In this document: one piece after another, positions 55,895-64,000 of the stretch
Numbering within the stretch: the first letter of the stretch is position 1
How the letters are laid out: every line of letters starts with the position of its first letter
Assembly: GCF_007197555.1 (NCBI RefSeq)
Contig: NZ_CP041614.1
Span: forward strand, 4,828,001 to 4,892,000
Direction of reading: 5' to 3'
Origin: Shewanella psychropiezotolerans
GTDB taxonomy: Bacteria; Pseudomonadota; Gammaproteobacteria; Enterobacterales; Shewanellaceae
DNA: 64,000 nt
Notes under the pieces: generated by a model
What the model was told of the DNA's origin: nothing
Seen by the model: only the letters and a program-made list of their open reading frames with translations
The model's database searches: none
Position numbers and translations under genes: made by a program

Positions 55895-58800
55895 TTACTC
55901 GTTAATATGGTAATAAATACGGTTCACACCTAACCCACCACCCACGCATTTTTCATCACCTGGAGGGCAACCATCACCGCCACCACCACCGTCAGCTTTT
56001 TTCATCTCATCACCGGCTGCACCGATGCCAATCAGGTACATATAGGAATCTCCATTTCCGTTCGGAGGAATAACCAATTGAGGGGTATCCGGCACTCTCT
56101 CTCCCATTTCAAGATATTCATGAGTATAGGAACGAGTCCCCTTATGAAGATCAAACCCATAAAGTCGTCCTACACCAGAGACTAGGCATTGAGTACTCGA
56201 AGCCGTGTCCCCGGGAACATATGAAGTAAAGAAAACTCGGCCTTCAATGATTGAAGCACCAGCCAGACTCTTCTCACCAACACCACCAAAACCATAATAC
56301 CAGCCTCGCTTTAAACCGAAGCTGATATTATCAGCATCAGAGGAAGGGGCTGCTGATGTCACATTATAAAGATTAGCTAAAGTCAGTGTTTCCGGTACTT
56401 CATTACCGGGTGCCCCGTTGAATGAGCGGGATATGACATGTCGGTCCTGAAGCATGTAGAACATATCTGAGCGCGAAGTATCTGTCGGATGAGGCCTATG
56501 ACCAGTGCCAACGACTACCGCATCATAAGCGACATTCTGATATGTTTTAGTTTTAGTCGTGGTTTCGCCAATAGTCACATCAACTTCAGACAGATTGGTG
56601 AATACCGTTTGTGCCACTGCAGGTTCTGAAAAAAATCGTCTATCAGAGGCTAAAGTTCCACCGCCAAGGTCGGCAAACTTAAATACTGTCCATGGATTAG
56701 TCGAGTCTTTAGGGCTGCCGCTAGGCAGATCCATACGCCAAACATTACCACCTGTATCGGTCGCATATATTCTGTCGGTTAATCGGTCACCATTGGCATC
56801 TAACACAGCGACAGAGTTAGGGATACTGTCGCTAATCCCAGGCATCTGGGTCATTTTGGTGTCTGAAGTAGGTCCAAAAGCGTGTACTAACACTCCTGTT
56901 TTAGCATCGACAATAAATACACCGCGACCTTGCGCATCAGGTAAACCGACAGCAGCAGGATCTTTTGATGAAGGAGAATAACCTGCACCAAAAATAAGTA
57001 CAGGTGAAGCAGTTTCCGGATCGGTATTACCTATTGGCCAGCCTGGGATAAGGGTAATAACAGGTTCTGACCAAGTTTGACCAAGCTCACTCATGCCTGC
57101 ACTATCTGAATCAATTTTCCACATATAACTAGGAGAATCAGGACTAGTAATATCGATAGCATAGTAAGACTTGCCTCCACGGCGCATCCCTGTAAATACC
57201 CAAGCCTTCTCTATTCCGCCTGAGCCCGTTTTCACATAGGCCACTGGAGGGCTATCCATCCCATAGACTGAGTGTACTCCGGTGGGAACATTCGCTCGTA
57301 ATTCGACTAAATTAGGTAACAACTCATAGGGCATAAATGCCCATGACTCAGCGACTGAATCTCCCGAGTCCTTAAACATATGTAAGAAGCCATGATTTGT
57401 CCCCACCAATATTCGCAGGTCAGGTGATGATGAGCTTCCGAAGTTAATGGCCAACGGCTTTGAGTGCAGCGGATCACCTAGTACATCGTCACGAATATCA
57501 CTGGTGCTATTGTCGTTGTCATCATCGTCTACATCTTTACCTTTAGCCCAATCAAATAGCTTATTGAGTTCAGTGCTATTAACTCCCATATACGCAGCTA
57601 ATGCACTGTCGCCGCCAGCAGCACTGGAAGCATTACTTTTTGTGAGTGATTTTAACGAGCCACCTGTACCTAAGTTACCATAAAGTGTCCTTACAGCAGC
57701 CCCCTCAAAGTATGTGCGGCTCCGCCGACTCGGACATCATTACCATCACCTCCTCCACTAGAACCTGAGCAGACTGAATTTGGGGTCCAATATGAGCACG
57801 AGGATGCTTTAAGGTTACCGTCTGTACCTATTGCAAGGGCACCATTTTTATCGACGATATCACCACTACCTGTCACCCTAAACTTCTTGATATTGCCCAT
57901 CCAACGAGGTCCTTTATTGGGCAAGAACATGGCGTAGTAAACAGAATCAAATGTTTGAGTTCTATCGAAGTTATTACTTGCAATGGAAGGTGAAGTGAAG
58001 CTCGCATTGACCTCTAAAATCTGTGAGAAAACTTGTGAGAGTGCACTTTGCAATTGAGTCGCATCCTTTGCAGCAAAGTATGCACCTCCGCCTAAGTCTG
58101 CCGTTTTCTTCAATATGGGAGCAGCGTCATCGGCACCATCACTAAATCCGATGGTAAAAGTACTAACAAATTGATCACCCTCTAAATTTGTGTTCACATC
58201 CTTGCGATTTAATATACTCGCAAGTGCAGGAAGGTAACTACCATCCTCCCTATCGGCTGAGCGATAACCAGACATATTCTTAACAAGACTATTCGCTGCC
58301 GAATCACGAGTAGGAGAACCATCGGTAACATAAACGACATAAGAGCGATTCGAACACTGAGTTTCACCAAATGGAGAGATATAATAGTTACCATCCTCGA
58401 CACTTCTATCTCGTTCTGGATTTAAACTTCCTGCTTCTTTAGCAAACTTAACCTTACCCCCAGAAAAGTAACGATAGGCCTCATACAAGGTTTCACAAAG
58501 CGGTGTCCAAGTATCAGCATCTAAATTATTAATCGTTTCAACTAATGTCTTTTTACTGGCTGCATTTCGTCTCTGTATTCCTGAGATTATGCGCCCACCA
58601 TCACTAGTTCGACCTGTATTATAATTAAATACCGATAATCCAAAATCAACACTGGGTGTCGTGACAACAGTGTCTTCCATGACTCGCTTGGCAATTTCCA
58701 TTCGAGTCGTCCAGCGCTTACTTTTCGTGCTGTGATACCAATCAATATAAGTTTGTGTGTAAAAAGTAACAGATTTACCTATACCAAACTTTGTCAGAAA

Positions 58801-59400
58801 TGCTTTATCAAGAGCTGCGGTTTTATCTGAAGATGATGAACTGCTAGTTACATTGGTATAAGGAATTGGCGAAGATTTCGAACCTAAACTGTCTACAGGA
58901 AAACCATCGAAAATCCCAGTAGCATTGCTGAATTGTAAAGCTGCAGCATCTTCGAAATCTTCGAAGCAATCCACATGTGAAACTATACTGCCTAGCTCAT
59001 CGGGTAACTCTGTCCAGGTACCATTTTCACCTGTAAAGCCATATTCCCTAATAAAACCGGTAAAAAAACCATAAGATTCCAGATATACTTTTGACGTTTT
59101 ACAACCATTTACACTTTGGAGAATATAGTTATTACTATCGACTTCCGGAACCCCAACACCACCTTTACTGTAATAGAGTTTTGTCGAATCATTGACGGTT
59201 TCTCCGCGATCGTAAAAAGTCTCCGTATACTCACTCGTATCCATGCTTCCAGAATTATCGAAGATTATCAGAACCTGCGGTCTTGCACCGGAACGTGCTG
59301 ATGACTCAAATACATAGAGTTCAGTATCATCTCCATGAGTCACTCCCGATATCATGCCTAAACCCACGATAACGGCACATAGAAAACGTTTAATCCACAT
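55895..59400 (-). pseudogene. pilY1: Type IV pilus tip adhesin/biogenesis factor PilY1, apparent 1-bp frameshift
   Basis: Two fragments in adjacent frames make one PilY1 of about 1168 residues. The N-part (57691-59400) has a signal peptide (MWIKRFLCAVIVGLGMISGV) and a von Willebrand A-like domain with the metal-site motif DNSGSM. It runs to GGAAHTLRG and then stops. The C-part resumes in the shifted frame as AAVRTLYGNLGTGGS and continues through the beta-propeller with the Ca-site DANGDRLTDRIYATD to 55895. The junction is a run of five G on the coding strand (57700-57704); six would give an uninterrupted gene, and the offset equals one missing base. PilY1 caps the pilus and signals surface contact. 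Confidence 0.9.
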
Positions 59401-59402
59401 AA

Positions 59403-59834
59403 CTAACTCCCGGTTAATACTTCCTGTTCAACGCCAGCGACGACGGTCAATTGCCCCAAATTTTTCTTACCAAATGTTGCAACGCTGGAAACCTCTATCC
59501 GTCTACAACTTACTAGATTCGCCGAGCTAGCTTTTGTGCTTCTCTGGCAGTTAACATCTCCATCAGCTAAGGGACTTAGAGTATTAGTAACCCCTAAAGC
59601 CGCGTCAACCACTGTCATAGTGCCGGCTATGTTAGCCATGGTTGCCCCTTGGTTATTTGCTACCACCCTATCTTGTGCTCCTTGAGCAGCAGACATGGCT
59701 TCGACACGTTCTGAGCCGGCACCAGCCATCTTCATCGACTGGCTAGAATTAACGGCGAGTGCAACGCCAATAACGGTCATGATGATCAGTATTATCAAGG
59801 AGAAAAAAAGTACCATACCTTCTTGTTTCTTCAT
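59403..59834 (-). CDS. pilX: Minor pilin PilX
   Basis: A 143-residue protein with one hydrophobic N-helix (MVLFFSLIILIIMTVIGVAL) preceded by a short basic leader MKKQEG. This is the PilX_N pattern, with the later block SMKMAGAGSERVEAMSAAQ. The rest is a small soluble domain with two cysteines. It lies in the canonical V-W-X-Y1-E order, with the pilY1 start two bases after its stop. It is intact. Confidence 0.9.
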   Translation of the reverse strand: MKKQEGMVLFFSLIILIIMTVIGVALAVNSSQSMKMAGAGSERVEAMSAAQGAQDRVVANNQGATMANIAGTMTVVDAALGVTNTLSPLADGDVNCQRSTKASSANLVSCRRIEVSSVATFGKKNLGQLTVVAGVEQEVLTGS

Positions 59835-59842
59835 GATTTCCC

Positions 59843-60825
59843 CTAGTTCCTTATCAATACCGGATTTTCGAGTACTATGGTGGTTGAAACCACCTTTCTT
59901 CTATAATGGTCATTAGCGGCAGCGATGATTTTGTCACCCAACTGATAACGGGACTCGCTAGTAAAATTTCGATCCTCATCGACTGATCTGACTAATATGA
60001 ATATCCTCAGGGCTACGAGACGTTGAAATAACTCGTTATCCCACATTAAATTAGTGACATTTTGTACAGGCATAAAACTATCGGCGGTATCATCACCATC
60101 GTTATCGAAACCATAGAGCACTCGAATATTCTCGATCCCCTCCACAAGTTGTTCGTAACTGCCCGAAGTTTTCATACCACCATTTCTCAGCACGCGGCGT
60201 CGCAGTACCGGGACTCCATCGTCTTCCTGTATATAGTAAATATGATGTTGATACTCCCAGAAGCGACCGTTGTTCATCGCCGGGGTGACTTGGTCACCGC
60301 TGAAAATTACCGCCTGGTTTGCAGTAGTCCCCATGTAATAGCGATTATTATCATTAGGCACTGCAACAGAAGGGCCGACTAATCGTTTGATCTGTAAAAC
60401 ATCTGTCGAAGTCAAAACCCCAGTCAAACAGGCAAACGACTCGAGTGAAGCCCCTTCTTCATACCCCCAAAGTCGCCGAAAATGAGCCGGATTATTATTT
60501 GGCAGACTCGCGTTATTAGCCCCCCCCCGATGCAATCATTGCCGGCGGGAATGGCAACAGCATTGATCTGGGTATTAGTCCCTATAATAAAATCGGTACC
60601 TGTCATATCCGCCATGAAACCAAGCTGACTAATATCACGCTCCATCAAAGCCAGCGCAATACGGCCATTCTCCTGCAACTGATTAAATTGACTGGTCGTT
60701 ATCACATTCGTGGCCGACATATTAAACATTGAAAACAGGCCAGCACTTAAAAACAGTGAGATAACCATAGCTACCATCAACTCCACTAAAGATAAGCCTT
60801 GCTGAACTTTTAATTTATTACTCAT
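59843..60825 (-). pseudogene. pilW: Minor pilin PilW, apparent 1-bp frameshift in a G9 tract
   Basis: The N-part from the ATG at 60825 has the prepilin site QQG|LSLVELMVAMVISLFLS and runs to AGNDCIGGG. It then shifts at a run of nine G on the coding strand (60520-60528) and ends out of frame. The C-part continues one frame over as NNASLPNNNPAHFRRLWGYE to 59843 with the PilW C-domain (RYQLGDKIIAAANDHYRRKV). Ten G (or seven) restores about 330 residues. A G tract of this length is inherently prone to slippage. Confidence 0.9.
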
Positions 60826-60838
60826 AAAATTAACCAAA

Positions 60839-61405
60839 CTAGATAATCACCGTACTGATTGAATAGGCTCTTCTGCGTTTGTTTGCTGTGCCGCAAGATT
60901 TAACAAAATCTGCAGCGTTGGCTGCACCATCGGAAACAGCACGAATTCCTCTCCAGGTCATCACAACTAATACGTCACCAGTACCTGATACCTGGATACA
61001 GGCAGTCGGAGTGTCCAAACCACCAATAGAGCGGGTACCTTTGGTTTCACCCACCCCATTCATCGACTGCTCCCAGCCGTATAAATCCCATGCACGAGTC
61101 TGAACATTCGTACAGGTGATGCCTGCATTGCCACCGCCAACATTAAGAGCAACATCACAAGACTGACTGGGTTCAGACAGATTGCCGGCATAAGTACCTG
61201 CATAGCCAACTAACTGGCTTCTATTGAGCTTCATTCGATTGATAATATCGATGGCATAATAGGATGCTTGTGTCTGTTGGAAAGATTCGAAGCTGCCTCT
61301 CTTGGCAACCAGATGTAAATTAAAAATACCAATCAAGCCAATCACGAGAATGACTAATGAGACTAAAACTTCAACAAGTGAGAATCCGTTGGATTTATGA
61401 TTCAT
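60839..61405 (-). CDS. pilV: Minor pilin PilV
   Basis: A 188-residue type IV prepilin-like protein. The start at 61405 gives the leader MNHKSNG followed by FSLVEVLVSLVILVIGLIG; an upstream GTG/ATG would lengthen it to no purpose. The domain has the PilV pattern (YYAIDIINRMKLNRSQLVGY). It is the first gene of the cluster. Its promoter should lie in 61406-61587, downstream of the ispH terminator. Confidence 0.9.
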   Translation of the reverse strand: MNHKSNGFSLVEVLVSLVILVIGLIGIFNLHLVAKRGSFESFQQTQASYYAIDIINRMKLNRSQLVGYAGTYAGNLSEPSQSCDVALNVGGGNAGITCTNVQTRAWDLYGWEQSMNGVGETKGTRSIGGLDTPTACIQVSGTGDVLVVMTWRGIRAVSDGAANAADFVKSCGTANKRRRAYSISTVII

Positions 61406-61587
61406 TAGCGTCAAACTCCCTTCAATCGCCACATATTTGACGCTTTAATTGATAACTTACCTGTTATAAATCTGTAAGTTAGCATTCTAAACTATGATAT
61501 AGGTTAATCATAGTTTAGTCGAATGTTGCCCGCTAGTAATATTAGTGTCTAAGAATGCTACTTGTTAGACTCTACGTAAATTTCAGA

Positions 61588-61623
61588 CCATAAAAAAGGA
61601 GGCCTAAGCCTCCTTTTTTATGG
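61588..61623. terminator. Bidirectional terminator between ispH and pilV
   Basis: A perfect 16-bp stem, CCATAAAAAAGGAGGC with GCCTCCTTTTTTATGG, around CTAA. It isolates the pilus cluster from the ispH operon. Confidence 0.92.
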
Positions 61624-61647
61624 TAACCATCAGTTTTTCTGTGGTTT

Positions 61648-62595
61648 CTATCTCAGCTCCGCAGGCACAGCAAAGACGGTATCTTCTTTGCGCCCCTCGA
61701 CTTCTGTTATCACGCTTGGTGCTAACTCGGCAATAGCATCAATAACTTGCTTAACCAGTACTTCAGGAGCCGATGCACCCGCAGTTACCGCCACTTTAGT
61801 CACATTAGTGAACCAAGTCGCGTTTATATCATCTGCATTGTCTACCAGATGCGCTTCTGTGCCACGCTTCTGAGCCAGCTCTCTTAGACGATTCGAGTTA
61901 GAACTATTTTGTGACCCTACAACAATAAACAGATCTACATCATCGGCTACGTTACGAACCGCATCCTGTCTATTTTGTGTGGCATAACAGATATCATCTT
62001 TACGCGGCCCTTCGATAGATGGGAATCGCTTCTGCAACGCAGCTATGACACCAGCAGTGTCATCCATAGACAGGGTAGTTTGAGTGACGAAACACAAATT
62101 ATCTGGGTTTTTAACCACAAGAGACTCGACATCTGCTGGTGATTCGACCAGCAATACGCCCCCTTTAGGGTTATCGTACTGACCCATGGTGCCTTCAACC
62201 TCCGGGTGTCCGGCATGCCCAATAAGGATACATTCGACTCCTTTACGACTGGCCCGAGTGACCTGAAGATGAACCTTAGTTACCAGAGGGCAAGTCGCAT
62301 CGAACACCTTAAGGCCGCGACGCTTAGCTTCGGCTCTCACAGCCTGTGATACACCATGTGCACTAAAGATAACAATACTGTCATCGGGGACCTGATCCAG
62401 TTCCTCGACAAATACGGCGCCGCGCTCTTTAAGATTCTCGACCACATAACGGTTATGCACCACTTCATGACGAACATAGATAGGTGGAGAAAACAGCTCG
62501 AGTGCACGCTCGACTATGCTGATGGCTCTATCGACACCGGCACAGAAGCCTCTGGGATTGGCAAGTTTTATCTGTAGACTATTTGCTTTATTCAT
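61648..62595 (-). CDS. ispH: 4-hydroxy-3-methylbut-2-enyl diphosphate reductase
   Basis: Last step of the MEP isoprenoid pathway, producing IPP and DMAPP with a [4Fe-4S] cluster. The 315-residue protein has the three cluster cysteines: C18 in [12 protein letters not shown], one in [12 protein letters not shown] and one in [14 protein letters not shown]. The active-site segment [12 protein letters not shown] is also present. It ends the ileS-lspA-fkpB-ispH block, three bases after fkpB. Confidence 0.97.
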   Translation of the reverse strand: MNKANSLQIKLANPRGFCAGVDRAISIVERALELFSPPIYVRHEVVHNRYVVENLKERGAVFVEELDQVPDDSIVIFSAHGVSQAVRAEAKRRGLKVFDATCPLVTKVHLQVTRASRKGVECILIGHAGHPEVEGTMGQYDNPKGGVLLVESPADVESLVVKNPDNLCFVTQTTLSMDDTAGVIAALQKRFPSIEGPRKDDICYATQNRQDAVRNVADDVDLFIVVGSQNSSNSNRLRELAQKRGTEAHLVDNADDINATWFTNVTKVAVTAGASAPEVLVKQVIDAIAELAPSVITEVEGRKEDTVFAVPAELR

Positions 62596-62598
62596 ACA

Positions 62599-63021
62599 CT
62601 AAAGTACCTGTATCACTTCTAGCTCAAACGTAAGTACCTGACCCGCTAAAGGATGATTAAGATCGACCGTCACCGAATCACCAGCCACTTCACGAACTAT
62701 GCCAGGGATCTCACTGCCACCCGGCCCACCGAAACTCACAATAACACCAGGTTCGAGTTCCATATCCCCGGGAAACTTACTTCTATCCATATAATGAATT
62801 GCATCTGGATTAGACTCACCAAAGGCATCGACAGCTTCTAGGGTGAAGCTATGGCTATCACCCTCTTCCAAGGAGTTTATCTGTGCCTCAAAAGCCGGGC
62901 TTAAACTTTCATCACCGATATTAAGCCTCGCAGGTTTACCAGAAGCCTTGGTGCTATCGGCGGTAGAGCCATCTTCAAGCACGATATTCATATGACATAA
63001 AATAGAACGTACATCAGTCAA
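62599..63021 (-). CDS. fkpB: FKBP-type peptidyl-prolyl isomerase FkpB (SlpA)
   Basis: A 140-residue SlyD/SlpA-type isomerase: IVLEDGSTADSTKASGKPAR, then LSPAFEAQINSLEEGDSHSF. The inserted flap domain is NPDAIHYMDRSKFPGDMELE, and VDLNHPLAGQVLTFELEV is at the end. It catalyses proline isomerisation and chaperones in the cytoplasm. It lies between lspA (five-base gap) and ispH, the classical order. Confidence 0.95.
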   Translation of the reverse strand: MTDVRSILCHMNIVLEDGSTADSTKASGKPARLNIGDESLSPAFEAQINSLEEGDSHSFTLEAVDAFGESNPDAIHYMDRSKFPGDMELEPGVIVSFGGPGGSEIPGIVREVAGDSVTVDLNHPLAGQVLTFELEVIQVL

Positions 63022-63026
63022 TTCAA

Positions 63027-63557
63027 TTACTCCTTTGCAGCACTTTTTTCATCTTGCGCTTTTTTCTGTTTCTCGAGGCGATCTGAGATAAATGAGTCCA
63101 CAATAATAAGTGCAGCTCCGACACAAATTGCAGAATCTGCAATATTAAACGCTGGAAAGTGACTCTTATTCCAATAAAAATCCAAGAAATCGACCACGTA
63201 TCCATGTTGCAGGCGATCGATAAGATTACCTAAGGCACCACCGATAACTAAAGTATAGGCAAGATTGAGTCGCCACATCTGCGCTGGCTGTTTTCTCAAC
63301 CAGAACGTCAGCAAGGCGCTAAAGCCCACTGCGATAAAGGTAAATAACCATTTCTGCCAACCACCGGCATCACTCAAGAAACTGAATGCTGCCCCATAGT
63401 TACGCACATAGGTAAAATTAAACACAGATAATAGCTGTACAGACTCATAAAGATCAAAGTTAGCTAAGACCCATTGCTTAGAGACTTGATCGGCAATAAA
63501 TACCAGTACAACCACCCAGTACCAGCGTATACCGCTCTCTTTCCAATTAGTTGGCAT
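63027..63557 (-). CDS. lspA: Lipoprotein signal peptidase
   Basis: Cleaves prolipoprotein signal peptides in the inner membrane. The 176-residue, four-helix protein carries the two catalytic Asp motifs GGALGNLIDRLQHGYVVDFL and FPAFNIADSAICVG. The early block VRNYGAAFSFLSDAGGWQKW is also conserved. It is co-transcribed with ileS upstream and fkpB downstream, and is relevant to the several lipoproteins encoded here. Confidence 0.97.
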   Translation of the reverse strand: MPTNWKESGIRWYWVVVLVFIADQVSKQWVLANFDLYESVQLLSVFNFTYVRNYGAAFSFLSDAGGWQKWLFTFIAVGFSALLTFWLRKQPAQMWRLNLAYTLVIGGALGNLIDRLQHGYVVDFLDFYWNKSHFPAFNIADSAICVGAALIIVDSFISDRLEKQKKAQDEKSAAKE

Positions 63558-63696
63558 AGGGCCTTCCTCTTAAAAAAAATGACGCATAGCAGCGTCACTT
63601 TCCATAGTTCAAATATATAATGCAGCTGAAATACTCAAGCCACTGTCCATCAAAGTATTAAGCCTGACACATTTATCAGGCTCTTAGCATAGCAAG

Positions 63697-64000
63697 TTAG
63701 GCAAACTGACGAACTTCACCCTCGCCTTCGATGTTAGTAACACAACGAGTACAAAGAGTTGGATGTGCTTCAACCTGAGCAACGTCTTCCCTGTGATGCC
63801 AGCAGCGCTCACATTTTGCAGCTTCAGACTTCGACCAGCCAAGTTTAAGCGATGCAAGCTCAGTTTCAATCGCATCATTTGGCGCTGCTGATAAAGCAAG
63901 TACTTGTGTCTTAGACGTCAGCAGAACGAATCTTAACTCATCACCCAGACTGTTTAGCGCTATAGATAACGCTTCATCGGCATATAGGGTGATCTCAGCT
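63697..64000 (-). CDS. ileS: Isoleucyl-tRNA synthetase, C-terminal part
   Basis: The last 100 codons of IleS, running off the right edge. Reading from the edge gives [20 protein letters not shown] and then the C-terminal zinc finger [20 protein letters not shown] followed by [18 protein letters not shown] and TAA. The zinc-binding cysteines are intact. It lies upstream of lspA, as in most proteobacteria. Confidence 0.95.
   Translation of the reverse strand, partial: AEITLYADEALSIALNSLGDELRFVLLTSKTQVLALSAAPNDAIETELASLKLGWSKSEAAKCERCWHHREDVAQVEAHPTLCTRCVTNIEGEGEVRQFA

Overview
The window reads as a chromosomal segment of a marine gammaproteobacterium, most likely Shewanella. I infer this from the yggS-proC-yggT-rdgB-hemW and yggN-glsB-yggL-trmB-mutY-yggX neighbourhoods, the Shewanella-style NagP/NagX/NagK/NagA and NagR gene set, the TapY2-type pilus gene next to pilE, and the ileS-lspA-fkpB-ispH block. 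I see no phage, insertion sequence or CRISPR array.

Layout. 1-6.2 kb: partial BCCT osmolyte transporter, hotdog thioesterase, and two tandem paralogous alkaline phosphatases (one with an ordinary signal peptide, one a lipoprotein) followed by an unknown exported protein. 6.2-16.3 kb: housekeeping and envelope genes (ltaE, TRIC channel, mscS, OmpA-like, a divergent PACE efflux/LysR pair, a DUF924-like gene, a DUF4136 lipoprotein, a small membrane protein behind a Fur box, yciH, yqgE, ruvX, a porin). 16.4-23.7 kb: pilU-pilT facing yggS-proC-yggT-DUF4426-rdgB-hemW. 24-32.6 kb: DUF885 peptidase-like protein, LysR, yggN, glsB, yggL, trmB, mutY, yggX. 32.6-35.7 kb: yceI and cytochrome b561, then two intact tRNA-Phe/tRNA-Thr pairs among four degenerate tRNA-Thr copies. 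35.7-53.3 kb: an N-acetylglucosamine (GlcNAc) utilisation regulon with five matching operator palindromes, covering nagP, nagX, nagA, nagK, a GH20 hexosaminidase, TauE/SafE, two flavin 'tryptophan halogenase' family enzymes, SapC, a TonB-dependent receptor and the LacI-type regulator. 53.3-61.5 kb: glnB, two fimT-like pseudopilins and the pilV-W-X-Y1-E-tapY2 pilus cluster. 61.6-64 kb: ispH, fkpB, lspA and the end of ileS.

Most striking observations. (1) Three type IV pilus genes (pilU, pilY1, pilW) each carry an apparent one-base deletion in a poly-G/C run, while several equally long G/C runs in other genes are intact; this may be phase variation, decay of the pilus system, or sequencing error. 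(2) Between rdgB and hemW lies a three-unit, 101-bp tandem array derived from the 5' end of hemW. Each unit forms a 35-codon ORF whose stop overlaps the next start, so four starts are chained in front of hemW. (3) The GlcNAc regulon carries two halogenase-like flavoenzymes that both lack the proline of the WxWxIP motif, together with SapC, TauE/SafE and a TonB receptor, and it lacks a local nagB. (4) yggU appears reduced to a 25-codon stub. (5) The tRNA-Thr array contains copies whose anticodon loops have been replaced.

All family assignments come from reading motifs by eye; no database search was run.
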